The notes: a model not told the origin generated them from the letters alone. A stretch of 64,000 nucleotides of DNA from CAZVWJ01 sp964631325 (GCA_964631325.1 CAZVWJ010000006.1:30510-94509); one strand, 5' to 3'; positions 7,930-17,556 are shown, numbered from the stretch's first letter. Made by a program: numbers and translations.

Positions 7930-9141
7930 TTGTCAGGTGGCTCAACAGGTTCCGACAGCGGTTCTTTTCATACTCCTCTCTATTACCATGAAACTGAAGA
8001 TTTAGCCGCAGCGCTGAATTTGAAGAGTGGTGAATTGGTTCACGCTTATGTAGAATCAGTGCTTCCCGGGGAAGAATCGAAGCTATTGTTGAACCTTAAA
8101 GGACGCCAGGTAGTTGCTCAGAGTAAGCCCCGGGTTGAGGCGGGTGACTCTCTGGTGGTAAAAGTGGTGTCCCTTGCTCATCCGATTGAATTAAAAATTT
8201 TCACCCCCGAAGAGGCAGAATCTGAATTAAACGAAAAGGAACTGGCTGACATAGTTAAGTCGATGGGTTTGAACCCCACGGAAAAGATAAATAAATTAGC
8301 CCGGGAATTTTTAAAAAAGGATATTCACCTGGACGCGGGCTTGCTGGAAAAGGCCGGAAATCACTGGCCTAATTTAACCGGTCCGGACGGTCAATTGCAT
8401 AGTGGTCGCCTGGACGCGCTCTCTTTTCTTTACAGTCGAAAACTTCCGGCAAAAGAAGTTCTGCTTAAGTCACTGGGAAATATGCCAAATTCTGCTGGTG
8501 CGGCGGCCTGGCAACCGCTAGCTGATAATGCTTCGTTCTCACCTGTTTCAGGTGAATTCGATCTTCGAAAACAGTTGCTGAGCTTGGGGATAGACCTGGT
8601 TCGCCAGTTAACCCGTTATCCCCATAGCGCCGCTTCAACTCTGCATGCCCGTTTATTGAAGAAAAACCAAGATAAATCAGAGGGGAGTGGTGGGGCCAAG
8701 CAATTGCTCGCTCTCCTTCTGGCGCTTGGACTGGCTAACAGTCAGCCGCAAGAAGAATTTAATTTGTTGCTTCCCTTTGTCGACTCCGGACAACTTCGCC
8801 AGCTTCAGCTACTGGTAAGACCGGGAGAAATTCCATCTGGCTGGAGCGAACCAAACTGGAAGAGCCGTTTATTTGTGTCTCTATCCAAGTTTGGGAAACT
8901 GGAGGTAAAAGTCAGAAAAACTAAAAACAAAGTGGGCGTACTTTTTATCAATTCAGATCCGGGAGTGTTATCTGATCTTCGGGCAAGAGCGGACCGCCTT
9001 GCTGAAATTTTTGAGACTGCCGGTTACCGGATAGAAGTTTCCTTTGGACAAGGGGAGCCGAGCACGCCTCCGGATCCACTGGCAAACACAAAAACGGCTA
9101 GTACCGGGTTAAAATTTGAGGGAATGGATTTTATAGCATGA
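7930..9141 (+). CDS. FliK-like flagellar hook-length control domain protein
   Basis: 403 residues from a TTG with GGAGG eight bases upstream, inside the end of rplS. The N-terminal part (VESVLPGEESKLLLNLKGRQ and VEAGDSLVVKVVSL) looks like the beta-rich segment of FliK-related proteins. The C-terminal third (SLSKFGKLEVKVRKTKNKVG, then LRARADRLAEIFETAGYRIE) matches the hook-length control fold, where a surface strand pair is followed by a helix and a YxV/E strand. The next gene encodes an FlhB-tail-like protein, the usual partner of such FliK paralogues. It overlaps that gene by ATGA. Confidence 0.68.
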   Translation: MSGGSTGSDSGSFHTPLYYHETEDLAAALNLKSGELVHAYVESVLPGEESKLLLNLKGRQVVAQSKPRVEAGDSLVVKVVSLAHPIELKIFTPEEAESELNEKELADIVKSMGLNPTEKINKLAREFLKKDIHLDAGLLEKAGNHWPNLTGPDGQLHSGRLDALSFLYSRKLPAKEVLLKSLGNMPNSAGAAAWQPLADNASFSPVSGEFDLRKQLLSLGIDLVRQLTRYPHSAASTLHARLLKKNQDKSEGSGGAKQLLALLLALGLANSQPQEEFNLLLPFVDSGQLRQLQLLVRPGEIPSGWSEPNWKSRLFVSLSKFGKLEVKVRKTKNKVGVLFINSDPGVLSDLRARADRLAEIFETAGYRIEVSFGQGEPSTPPDPLANTKTASTGLKFEGMDFIA

Positions 9142-9383
9142 GCAAAATAAATTATCTAAATGATAGTGATAATGATTCAGCGGCTGAAACTGAAGAAGAG
9201 GAATGTCCCCCTGAGGTTGCTCGCAAAATTAAAATCCTTGCTGACCGCGAAGAAGTTCCTCTCTACCAGGACGAGGAGTTGATTAAATTGCTTTATTCAG
9301 TTGATTTAGAGTCTGATTTACCCCCCTCGTTTTTTGAAATAGTGAATGAAATTTTTATATTTTTGATAGACAATGAAGTTTGA
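9138..9383 (+). CDS. FlhB C-terminal-domain-like protein
   Basis: 81 residues. The segment PPEVARKIKILADREEVPLY then ELIKLLYSVDLESDLPPSFF then EIVNEIFIFLID matches the cytoplasmic tail of FlhB (A..I...A....IP.Y.D..L...L...D....IP.......E...FL). The membrane part is missing and the NPTH autocleavage motif is not seen. Free-standing tails of this kind often accompany a FliK-like gene. ATGA overlap with the gene before and an 11-base overlap with the gene after indicate translational coupling. A role in export-substrate switching is inferred. Confidence 0.75.
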   Translation: MSKINYLNDSDNDSAAETEEEECPPEVARKIKILADREEVPLYQDEELIKLLYSVDLESDLPPSFFEIVNEIFIFLIDNEV

Positions 9384-10800
9384 GGTTGATGAACTGGAAA
9401 GCGAAGCCTGCTTTCCGTGCCCGGTTTACTCTGAAAATGGAGAAAAAATAGCTGCCCCCGGCATTAAATTTACTGAATCAGTCCACAAACAATTAGCTGA
9501 CTGGGGAATTGATGTGATCAGGGCGGAGCAACCGCCTCTGCCTGAACCGTTGAAAGGAAGCCAAAGTGGGGCCCGCCGGCGCTTCCGGGTGGATCAATTA
9601 TCTTCCGGGGTGGTATTTGACTGCCCTATTTACACTCCTAATGGTCAGAAACTCGCTGATTCATTTGCCCGTCTGAACCAAAAACAGTTGAAAAAATTGA
9701 ATAATTGGGATATCCGGATAATCTATGCTAAAAATAGTCCGCTTTCACGGGAAGAAAAGGATAAATATCGTCAGCAGGCTGCTAAAACTTCAATTGAGGA
9801 TTCTTTTACTGAGATAGAAGCAGAGGCTCTAAAGGATATTGAAAACCAGTCTGCAGTTCGTTCCTGTGAGAGATTTCACAATCGGGATAAAAAATACGTA
9901 AGGGCTGTTTACCAGAAATCTCTGGATTTAACCGAGGATTTAATTGAAAAATTAAGCCGGAATCTGGTGAATAAATTAAGTCGGATTTATGAGACCCTGA
10001 AACCGATTAACCCTTGCATCTGGCAGAAGCAACAGCTTCTTTTATTTTTAATTGCTGACGAAAAGATCGCCGGAGATGAATATATCTATAAATATAGCTT
10101 GCACACGGCAATTATTTCAATGCTGCTTGGCCAAAAAATGGGATTTCCCCGGGGCGAAATCAGGCGGCTTGGAGCCGGAGCTCTTGTTCATGATGTGGGG
10201 ATGCTAAAAATCCCCCGGATAATTAGGAAAAAAGAAGGAAAATTAACTTATGAACAGCGCGAGAAGATGAAAAAACACCTTCCCAGAGGGGAAGATATGT
10301 TGAGTGAACTGGATTCTTACCACAGTTCAATTCAGCACGTCTTAGAACAGCATCACGAGCAATATGACGGGTCCGGTTACCCTAACCATTTAACCGGGGA
10401 CGAAATTCATCCGCACGCCCGCATCGTCAATTTAGCCATGACCTACGTGGCTTTAACACAACCACGTTACCATCGCCGTGAATACGGAGTTACACGTAGT
10501 GTGCGAGAAGTAATTTATGAACAGCGCAGTAGATACGACCCGGGGGTCTTAAAAGCTTTTCTCAAATTAATGGGAATTTATCCTCCCGGCAGTTTTGTTC
10601 GGTTGAGCGGGGGGCAGGAAGCTATGGTGATAGAAACCGTGGAATCCAAGCCCCTGGACCCGGTAGTCAGGGTCGTTGCTGACGATGAAGGAAATAGATT
10701 ACAAAAACCTTACCGCTTACTTCTGGAAAAATCGGAGCTCTCAATTGAGGGGATTTTAGATTCTGATAAACGGGGCTATAAAGCTTTTGAGATTGCCTGA
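9373..10800 (+). CDS. HD-GYP domain protein with duplicated N-terminal module
   Basis: 475 residues. Two similar modules come first: MKFEVDELESEACFPCPVYS (residues 1-55) and RRFRVDQLSSGVVFDCPIYT (residues 70-125), each followed by NG(E/Q)K(I/L)A and a (D/N)W(G/D)I-type strand. The HD-GYP domain follows, with HDVGM near 273 and HHEQYDGSGYP near 330. The usual aDvfDAL motif reads LAMTYVALTQ, so both Asp, including a metal ligand, are replaced. The family hydrolyses cyclic di-GMP; activity here is doubtful. It may instead be a c-di-GMP receptor tied to the flagellar genes before it. Confidence 0.85.
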   Translation: MKFEVDELESEACFPCPVYSENGEKIAAPGIKFTESVHKQLADWGIDVIRAEQPPLPEPLKGSQSGARRRFRVDQLSSGVVFDCPIYTPNGQKLADSFARLNQKQLKKLNNWDIRIIYAKNSPLSREEKDKYRQQAAKTSIEDSFTEIEAEALKDIENQSAVRSCERFHNRDKKYVRAVYQKSLDLTEDLIEKLSRNLVNKLSRIYETLKPINPCIWQKQQLLLFLIADEKIAGDEYIYKYSLHTAIISMLLGQKMGFPRGEIRRLGAGALVHDVGMLKIPRIIRKKEGKLTYEQREKMKKHLPRGEDMLSELDSYHSSIQHVLEQHHEQYDGSGYPNHLTGDEIHPHARIVNLAMTYVALTQPRYHRREYGVTRSVREVIYEQRSRYDPGVLKAFLKLMGIYPPGSFVRLSGGQEAMVIETVESKPLDPVVRVVADDEGNRLQKPYRLLLEKSELSIEGILDSDKRGYKAFEIA

Positions 10801-11344
10801 TTCAGGTCAGCGGCCTCCGTTTTTAGTGCTAATTGATTTGCAAAAAGATTTTTATCATTCTTCCGGTGCTTATGGTCAAGCTGGCCGACCGCTTCAGCCC
10901 CTTCAGGAAACCGTGGGCTACTGGAAAAAAAGATTCCGTGAGTATCCCTATGTGCTTCGGATAAGAAGCCATTACAAACCGCTTCAGTGGCCGGATATGC
11001 CCGGGCTCTGTGCCAATCCCCTGGGGGGTGGACGGTGGCAGCCGGAAATTAACCGCGGTCTCCTGTTAACTAAGAATCAGCAGAGTGGATTTTCAATTCT
11101 TGAGCGGGTTTTACCTGCTCGGTATCCGGTTTTACTCGGGGGAGTCTGTACACACCGCTGTATTAAATCTACGGTAGAAGACCTTGAGGGGGCCAACTGG
11201 CCCTTTAAAGTGGTTAAAAAGGGGGTTGGTTCCTGTGGTAGGCGTCAGGCCGAACATAAAAAATGTTTGCGGGACTGGCGGAAAAAAGGTTTACTTGTGC
11301 AATCGTTCCCGAGAACTGGCGGAAAACTCAGGCGAGGTGGTTAA
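10787..11344 (+). CDS. Isochorismatase-like cysteine hydrolase
   Basis: 185 residues from a TTG at 10787 (another TTG lies at 10793); it overlaps the HD-GYP gene by 14 bases. The fold motifs are present: catalytic Asp in LVLIDLQKDFYH and the nucleophile Cys in VLLGGVCTHRCIKSTVEDL. The family includes nicotinamidase and related amidases. The substrate cannot be read from sequence. The C-terminus is basic (RTGGKLRRGG). It lies two bases before the thiC start. Confidence 0.8.
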   Translation: MRLPDSGQRPPFLVLIDLQKDFYHSSGAYGQAGRPLQPLQETVGYWKKRFREYPYVLRIRSHYKPLQWPDMPGLCANPLGGGRWQPEINRGLLLTKNQQSGFSILERVLPARYPVLLGGVCTHRCIKSTVEDLEGANWPFKVVKKGVGSCGRRQAEHKKCLRDWRKKGLLVQSFPRTGGKLRRGG

Positions 11345-11346
11345 AT

Positions 11347-12831
11347 ATGAGTAATTATCAAATGCCCGAAGCTAATATAAATCCCGGTCTCGGTGAAGGA
11401 AGTACTCCCGGCTCTTTTGCCCATTCTTCCGGCCCCGGTAACATTCCTCCGTTTGGTTCCCCGGGAAAGGAATCAATGCCGGAACCATCCGAGCAGACGG
11501 CTCGGAATTTTTCCGGTTCGGGGGAAGAAACCATGAAAACGCAACTTGATTATGCCCGCCACGGAGAAATCACTTCGGAAATGAAGGAAGTGGCCAAACA
11601 GGAAAGTCACCTGGAACCAGAGGAGGTGCGGGAGGAGGTAGTGGCCGGGCGGATGGTTATTCCGGCCAACCAGAATCATCTTGTTTCGGGGTTAAAACCG
11701 GTTGGAATCGGCCGGGCTGCGACTACAAAAATCAACGCTAACTTGGGTGCTTCTGCCGTTTCTTCCTGTTTGGAAGAGGAGAAAATTAAGACTGAGTGGG
11801 CCCTGCGCTGGGGTGCTGATACTGTGATGGATTTATCCACCGGTGATGAACAGAAAGAAGTTAATGAAATTCGGACTGAAGTAATCAAGGATTCGCCGGC
11901 TCCGGTAGGGACCGTCCCCCTTTATTCCATGATTATTGATCAATCGATCGAAGCTTTAACTGTAGACAAAATTATCTCAGAGTTGGAACGGCAGGCCCGG
12001 CAGGGGGTAGATTTTTTTACTATTCATGCCGGAGTGCTGAAAGGACATTTGCAGTTTGTGGAAGACCGAGTAGGGGGGATAGTCAGCCGGGGAGGCTCCT
12101 TGATGGCTGCGTGGATGGAAGAACACAACAGCCAGAATCCTCTTTACAACCATTTTGATGAAATTTGTGACCTGATGCGTGAGTATGATATAACGTTTTC
12201 ACTCGGTGATGGACTCCGACCCGGCTGTCTGGCTGACGCAACGGATGAAGCCCAGTTAAAGGAACTTGAAACTCTGGGTGAATTGACCGAAAGAGCCTGG
12301 GAAAACGGAGTGCAGGTTATGGTGGAGGGGCCCGGGCACATTCCCTTTGACCAGGTGGAATTTAATGTTAAATTACAGCAAAAATTGTGTCACGGAGCTC
12401 CTTTTTACGTTCTTGGCCCCGTGGTAACGGATATTTTTCCCGGTTACGATCATATCACCAGCACGATTGGAGCGACTGCAGCAGCCTATCACGGCGCCTC
12501 ACTGCTGTGTTATGTAACTCCTCGTGAGCACCTTGGATTACCCGATAGGAAAGATGTAAAGCGGGGCTGTATTGCCTACAAAATAGCGGCCCACAGTGCC
12601 GATATAGCGCTTGGCATCCCAGGAAGCAGAAACCGGGACGATGAGATGGCTAAAGCCCGGGCTGACCTGGACTGGGAAAAACAGTTTAAACTCAGTTTTG
12701 ATGAACAACTGGCCCGGGAAATTAAAGCAGAGGATGAGGATAATCTCGAGGGGGATTCTGATTATTGTTCAATGTGCGGGCGGGATTGGTGTCCGGTGCG
12801 GCGGCAAAAAGAAAACTCGGAATCAGAGTGA
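11347..12831 (+). CDS. thiC: Phosphomethylpyrimidine synthase ThiC with low-complexity N-terminal extension
   Basis: 494 residues from the ATG at 11347, which has GGCGAGGTGG nine bases upstream. The catalytic core begins near residue 63 (MKTQLDYARHGEITSEMK). The C-terminus carries the radical-SAM cluster motif CSMCGRDWC. It converts aminoimidazole ribotide to the thiamin pyrimidine. Residues 1-62 are rich in Gly, Pro, Ser and Asn, unlike the ordered N-terminal domain of long proteobacterial ThiC. A second possible start is the ATG at 11533. No TPP riboswitch is seen; the upstream gene abuts it. Its 3' end overlaps the convergent rho gene. Confidence 0.96.
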   Translation: MSNYQMPEANINPGLGEGSTPGSFAHSSGPGNIPPFGSPGKESMPEPSEQTARNFSGSGEETMKTQLDYARHGEITSEMKEVAKQESHLEPEEVREEVVAGRMVIPANQNHLVSGLKPVGIGRAATTKINANLGASAVSSCLEEEKIKTEWALRWGADTVMDLSTGDEQKEVNEIRTEVIKDSPAPVGTVPLYSMIIDQSIEALTVDKIISELERQARQGVDFFTIHAGVLKGHLQFVEDRVGGIVSRGGSLMAAWMEEHNSQNPLYNHFDEICDLMREYDITFSLGDGLRPGCLADATDEAQLKELETLGELTERAWENGVQVMVEGPGHIPFDQVEFNVKLQQKLCHGAPFYVLGPVVTDIFPGYDHITSTIGATAAAYHGASLLCYVTPREHLGLPDRKDVKRGCIAYKIAAHSADIALGIPGSRNRDDEMAKARADLDWEKQFKLSFDEQLAREIKAEDEDNLEGDSDYCSMCGRDWCPVRRQKENSESE

Positions 12832-13752
12832 GCGGGTTTGGTCGGGAGTTACCTGCTCTAAATCAAGTTCACCGGTGGCGATCGCCTGGAGGAATTCTCC
12901 GTTAGACTTGTATTCATTCAATTGGTCCAGCAAAAATCGAAGTGCGAGTTCATCATCTAACTCCCCCAGGTAACGCCGGATCCGGCCGATAATCCGGTAT
13001 TCATTCTCGTTAAACAGTACTTCTTCTTTTCGAGTTCCGGAGCGGCTAACTGAGATTGCCGGATAAAATCTTCTTTCGGCCAAATGCCGGTCAAGCACCA
13101 GTTCCATGTTTCCCGTTCCTTTGAATTCCTGAAAAATAACCTGGTCCATTTGTGAACCGGTTTTCACCAGGGTGGTCCCCACTATTGTCAGACTGCCGCC
13201 ATCTTCCACGTTACGTGCCGCCCCAAAAAAACGCCGGGGTTTTTCCATTGCCTTGGAATCTAACCCCCCTGACAGAGTTTTTCCCTCCGAGTCCGAGAAA
13301 AGGTTGTGAGCCCGGGCAAGCCGGGTAATGGAGTCGAGGAGAATAATTGAGTCTTTCCCCTTCACGAGATTCTGGCGGGCCTGACGTAAAGCTTGTTCGG
13401 CCGTTTTAACATGACTGCGCGGATTCTTGTCGGAAGAAGAATGCATTACACAGGCTTCCGTGTTTCTTTTGAAATCAGTAATTTCTTCCGGCCGTTCATT
13501 TATTAACAGGGCAACCTGGCTAACCTCGGAGTGATTATTTGCCAGGGCCCGGGAAATCTTCTGTAGGATAGTGGTTTTACCTGCTTTAGGGGGAGACACC
13601 AGCAGGCAACGTTGTCCTTTTCCTATTGGTGCAATAATGTCCAGGATTCTGGAAGTATATTCATTGGATTGATGTTCCAGGTGAAACCGTTCCTGGGGAT
13701 ATGTTGGTGTTAAATTTTCGAACTCTTTTCTCAATTTATCTTGTCCGGGCAT
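12823..13752 (-). CDS. rho: Rho-type termination factor ATPase lacking the N-terminal RNA-binding domain
   Basis: 309 residues against about 420 in standard Rho. It begins at the linker ([17 protein letters not shown]) and keeps the whole RecA-type motor: P-loop [37 protein letters not shown]-loop [29 protein letters not shown] and R-loop [11 protein letters not shown]. The N-terminal helix bundle and cold-shock RNA-binding domain are absent. An in-frame TGA lies 12 bases before the ATG, and only 76 bases separate it from leuD, so no room exists for them. It is last in a leuC-leuD-rho order. Confidence 0.93.
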   Translation of the reverse strand: MPGQDKLRKEFENLTPTYPQERFHLEHQSNEYTSRILDIIAPIGKGQRCLLVSPPKAGKTTILQKISRALANNHSEVSQVALLINERPEEITDFKRNTEACVMHSSSDKNPRSHVKTAEQALRQARQNLVKGKDSIILLDSITRLARAHNLFSDSEGKTLSGGLDSKAMEKPRRFFGAARNVEDGGSLTIVGTTLVKTGSQMDQVIFQEFKGTGNMELVLDRHLAERRFYPAISVSRSGTRKEEVLFNENEYRIIGRIRRYLGELDDELALRFLLDQLNEYKSNGEFLQAIATGELDLEQVTPDQTRSL

Positions 13753-13828
13753 AAATTCGTAAAATCACTCCAGGGTAATATTTTAAAAAATAAGAATAAA
13801 GTCTATCGGGATGAGTAAATAGGGTGGT

Positions 13829-14443
13829 TCAGGCTAAGGACGTCGGTGCTTTGTTTGAAGCCTCGTAGGTGGAGATTTTGTCCTCATGTTGAAGAGTAAG
13901 ATCAATCTGGTCCAGCCCTTCTAACAGCATTTTTTTCCTGGTATTATCCAGTTCAAAGTTGATTACTCGACCCTGAGAATCAACTATCTCTTGTTCTGCC
14001 AGCTTTACTGTTAATCGGTATTCTTCTTTTTTATCGGTTACTTTGAACAAATGGTTAACCTCTTCTTTAATCAGACTGATTGGGAGTAGTCCGTTTTTGA
14101 ACGCGTTGTTATAAAAAATGTCGGCGAATGATGGGGCGATTATAGTTTTAATGCCAAAGTCTCTGAGTGCCCAGGCGGCGTGCTCGCGAGAAGATCCACA
14201 GCCAAAATTTTCGCGGGTGAGTAATATCGAAGCTCTGTCATAAGGGGATTGATTAAGAATAAAATCGGGATCCGGCTCGTCGGAATCCAGGTAACGCCAC
14301 TCCGAGAACAGGAAATCCCCGTACCCAGTTTTTTTCACCCGCTTGAGATATTGCTTGGGAATAATTTGATCGGTATCAATATTTGAACGCTCCAGGGGAG
14401 CCACAAGCCCGGTAAATGATTCAAACGGTTCTATTGTAACCAC
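13829..14443 (-). CDS. leuD: 3-isopropylmalate dehydratase small subunit
   Basis: 204 residues, the longer LeuD type. Motifs: [39 protein letters not shown] and [17 protein letters not shown]. With LeuC it isomerises 2-isopropylmalate to 3-isopropylmalate in leucine synthesis. The coding region overlaps the end of leuC by 13 bases, so the two are translationally coupled. No leuA or leuB is seen in the window. Confidence 0.96.
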   Translation of the reverse strand: MVTIEPFESFTGLVAPLERSNIDTDQIIPKQYLKRVKKTGYGDFLFSEWRYLDSDEPDPDFILNQSPYDRASILLTRENFGCGSSREHAAWALRDFGIKTIIAPSFADIFYNNAFKNGLLPISLIKEEVNHLFKVTDKKEEYRLTVKLAEQEIVDSQGRVINFELDNTRKKMLLEGLDQIDLTLQHEDKISTYEASNKAPTSLA

Positions 14444-15837
14444 TCCCTCACGTCAACAAAATGTCCGGCCACAGCCGCCCCAGCCGCCATTTCAGGGCTG
14501 ACAAGATGAGTGCGTCCACCGGGGCCCTGGCGCCCTTCAAAATTTCGATTGGAGGTACTTGCACATCTTTCGCCGGGTTCTAATTTATCCGCGTTCATTG
14601 CCAGGCACATGCTGCAGCCGGCGTTTCGCCATTCCAATCCCGCGTCCTTGAAAATTTTGTCCAGCCCTTCGTCCTCGGCCCGTTTTTTTACGAGCATTGA
14701 GCCGGGGACGACCAGCCCATCGACGCCGTCTGCGATTTTTTTGTCCTCGAGGACCCGGGCCGCGGCGCGGAGGTCTTCCAGCCGGCCGTTAGTGCAGGAA
14801 CCGATAAAGACCCGATCTATCTCAATTTCGGTCATTGGAGTACCCGGGGAGAGGGCCATGTAATCGAGCGCTTCAGCGGTTGCCTGTTGAGCTGTTTTAT
14901 CGCTGAAATCTTCAGGGGCGGGAACCGCTTTACTTACCCCTGTTGTCATTTCCGGGTTGGTTCCCCAGCTCACCTGGGGTTCAAGGTCAGTAAGATTGAA
15001 CTTCAGTGTTCGGTCGTAAGCTGATTTATCATCCGTCCTCAGTTTTTTCCAGCGGTGAACCAGGGCCTGCCACTTTTGGTCAGTGGGGATATATTTGCGT
15101 CCCTGCAGGTAGTCAAAAGTTGTTTCGTCCGGTCCAACCATTCCGGACCTTGCTCCGGCTTCAATCGCCATGTTGCAGAGCGTCATCCGGCCTTCCATAG
15201 AAAGATTTTCAACAACTTCACCGGTATATTCAAGGGCATATCCGGTGCCGCCATCAGTGCCAATTTCGCTGATTATCTTGAGGATGGCGTCCTTGGCAGT
15301 TACCCCTTTTCCCAGCTCACCGGTCAGCCGGAGTTCCATCGTTTCAGGCTTTCGCTGGGGAAGAGTCTGAGTGGCAAGAACATGTTCGATTTCACTGGTT
15401 CCGATCCCGAAGGCCAGCGCCCCGAAAGCGCCGTGAGTGGCAGTATGACTGTCTCCGCAGACCACGGTCATTCCCGGCTGGATTATTCCCCGCTCGGGCA
15501 TTACAACGTGGATTACACCCTGGTCGTTGTGTTCAACCGAGAACAACTTGATTCCAAATTCCCGGCAGTTTTTACGGAGAGTTTCGACCTGTTTTTTAGA
15601 AACAGGATCGCTGATCGTCATATTGCCGGGTGTTGTGGGAATGTTGTGGTCCATGGTGGCCGCTGTCAAATCAGGCCGCCGGACTTCCCGGCCGGTTAGT
15701 CGTAGGCCGTCGAAAGCCTGGGGCGAGGTGACCTCGTGCAAAAGATGTCTGTCAATGTAGAGTAGAGGCGCCCCGTTTTCCGGCTTATGAACCACGTGCT
15801 GGTCCCAGATTTTATCAAAGAGCGTTTTAGATTTCAT
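14431..15837 (-). CDS. leuC: 3-isopropylmalate dehydratase large subunit
   Basis: 468 residues, aconitase family. Start region [12 protein letters not shown] is typical. The 4Fe-4S ligands are seen in [14 protein letters not shown] and in [35 protein letters not shown] is the substrate/cluster loop. Partner of LeuD, whose gene follows with an overlap. It lies 12 bases after the PLP enzyme gene, so the promoter at 17403-17431 may serve all four genes down to rho. Confidence 0.97.
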   Translation of the reverse strand: MKSKTLFDKIWDQHVVHKPENGAPLLYIDRHLLHEVTSPQAFDGLRLTGREVRRPDLTAATMDHNIPTTPGNMTISDPVSKKQVETLRKNCREFGIKLFSVEHNDQGVIHVVMPERGIIQPGMTVVCGDSHTATHGAFGALAFGIGTSEIEHVLATQTLPQRKPETMELRLTGELGKGVTAKDAILKIISEIGTDGGTGYALEYTGEVVENLSMEGRMTLCNMAIEAGARSGMVGPDETTFDYLQGRKYIPTDQKWQALVHRWKKLRTDDKSAYDRTLKFNLTDLEPQVSWGTNPEMTTGVSKAVPAPEDFSDKTAQQATAEALDYMALSPGTPMTEIEIDRVFIGSCTNGRLEDLRAAARVLEDKKIADGVDGLVVPGSMLVKKRAEDEGLDKIFKDAGLEWRNAGCSMCLAMNADKLEPGERCASTSNRNFEGRQGPGGRTHLVSPEMAAGAAVAGHFVDVREWLQ

Positions 15838-15849
15838 CGGCTGGAATTT

Positions 15850-17322
15850 TTACAGGAGACCCACCCGGTCGTTGAACTCTTTAATCAGCTCATTCATCTC
15901 GTCGGTCTGGGAGTGGATATCGTCCCAGTAATCGGGCCAATCGTGCCACTGGTCGTTCAGCTTTTCCAGTTTTTTCCCCTGCTGTTCGATCCAGGTGTAA
16001 TACTTGAGGTTGTGGACGCGACGTTTATCCTCGTGCCGCAGGTCCATGGTATGGTTGGCGTCCTGTTCCAGCAGGTTATCCTGGTAACTGTGAGCGGCAT
16101 CGGTTCTAGAAAAATCAGGATTTTCTTGCCGCCTTTCTTCCAGGCGGGATTCGTACAGCTCCATGGAGTCAGTCCATACGGTGAGCAGAACGTCATCCTC
16201 GGAAAGTTCGTAGTTCTTGGCGTATTTGATACAGCTCAGGACGTTGGCAATACTGGAAATCCCCATTAAATCGAGGTTATCCACGATCTCTGCGTCCACA
16301 CCTTCGTCTTTCAGCATTTCCCGACCCGCCGGTTCATTAAAGAGCTGAACCAGGTTCATGCAATCCTCGTCGTCAATGCCGATCAGTGTGTCAGTGTTGC
16401 GGACGTTGTGAATCCAGGGCACGTGTTTGTCACCGATGCCCTCGATCCGGTGGCCGCCGTAGCCGTTGTAGAGCAGGGTCGGACACTGCAGAGCTTCCCC
16501 GACGGCAATTTTACTGCCCGGGAACTGCTCTTTCATATAATCAGCACAGCCCAGGGTGCCGGAAGAACCGGAAGTAAGAACGGTGGCAGCCAGCCGCTCG
16601 TCTTCACTCATTTCTTTGGCCAGCACTTCCTCCATTGCCGGGCCGGTGACTTCGTAGTGCCAGAGGTGGTTGCCAAATTCATCAAACTGATTGAAGATAA
16701 CAATCCGATCCTTGTATTCGGGATCCTCGCGCAGTTCCCAGCACTTGTCAAAGATTTCCTTGACGTTTGATTCACAACCCGGTGTGGGAATAACTTCTCC
16801 GGCTACCTTGGAGAGCCAGTCAAAGCGTTCCTGGCTCATTTCCTCGGGAAGAATTGCAATAGAATCACAGCCGAGCAGGGCGGCGTCGTAAGCTCCACCC
16901 CGGCAGTAGTTTCCGGTTGAGGGCCAGACGGCCAGATCTTCTTCCGGGTTAAACTGGCCGGTGGTCAGGCGGGGAACCAGACAGCCGAAAGTGGCCCCGA
17001 CTTTATGGGCGCCGGTGGGAAACCATTTTCCCACCAAGCAGATAATCCGGGCGTCTACGCCGGTAAGCTCACTCGGTAGCTCAACGTAATTTACATCACC
17101 GAAACCGCCGCCGTGAGAAACGGGTTCGTTCTTCCAGGTTATCCGAAACAGGTTCCGGGAATGAATGTCCCAGAGGCCGATATCTTTCAGTTCATCCTTG
17201 ATTTTGTCCGGGATTAATTCCGGATTTTTCATCTGGTCAAAAGTGGGAATTATTATGTCACGCTCGCGAGCGACCTCGACGGTGCGCTCTAATTGCTCGG
17301 CGTTCTTGGATAAATCAATCAT
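15850..17322 (-). CDS. PLP-dependent fold-type II enzyme (cysteine synthase/threonine synthase-like)
   Basis: 490 residues. The PLP-binding Lys lies in WFPTGAHKVGATFG, and the cofactor phosphate loop is LTSGSSGTLGCADYM. STGNYCRGGAYDAALLG corresponds to the substrate Asn/Gly loop of the family. Such proteins are often annotated as PLP-dependent subunit beta, but the reaction is not known to me. The C-terminal 80 residues are rich in charged and aromatic residues (HDWPDYWDD). AAAGGAG precedes the ATG. It comes first in a minus-strand run ahead of leuC, leuD and rho, so a role in amino-acid metabolism is likely. Confidence 0.8.
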   Translation of the reverse strand: MIDLSKNAEQLERTVEVARERDIIIPTFDQMKNPELIPDKIKDELKDIGLWDIHSRNLFRITWKNEPVSHGGGFGDVNYVELPSELTGVDARIICLVGKWFPTGAHKVGATFGCLVPRLTTGQFNPEEDLAVWPSTGNYCRGGAYDAALLGCDSIAILPEEMSQERFDWLSKVAGEVIPTPGCESNVKEIFDKCWELREDPEYKDRIVIFNQFDEFGNHLWHYEVTGPAMEEVLAKEMSEDERLAATVLTSGSSGTLGCADYMKEQFPGSKIAVGEALQCPTLLYNGYGGHRIEGIGDKHVPWIHNVRNTDTLIGIDDEDCMNLVQLFNEPAGREMLKDEGVDAEIVDNLDLMGISSIANVLSCIKYAKNYELSEDDVLLTVWTDSMELYESRLEERRQENPDFSRTDAAHSYQDNLLEQDANHTMDLRHEDKRRVHNLKYYTWIEQQGKKLEKLNDQWHDWPDYWDDIHSQTDEMNELIKEFNDRVGLL

Positions 17323-17402
17323 TGGAAAATGCTCCTTTGAGAAAGTTTTTAAAGGTTTTGACAGGTAAGAAAACTTTTATCTGTTTCATACCAAGACTAT
17401 TG

Positions 17403-17431
17403 ACAATATTCTTAATTGGCCGATTTGTCAA
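17403..17431 (-). promoter_or_regulatory. Sigma-A promoter before the PLP enzyme-leuCD-rho genes
   Basis: On the minus strand TTGACA and TATTGT are separated by exactly 17 bases, about 80 bases before the ATG at 17322. The leader between them and the gene shows no T-box or leader peptide that I can recognise. Confidence 0.6.
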
Positions 17432-17556
17432 GCGATTAGTCCCGAAATTAACCAAAAAACAGGCTGATTTAACCCAGCACTCAAGTAGGACAAATATATT
17501 CCCTTAAAACAGTCTGTGATTTTTCGGGCCAATATTATGACTTGATTTATTTGCTA

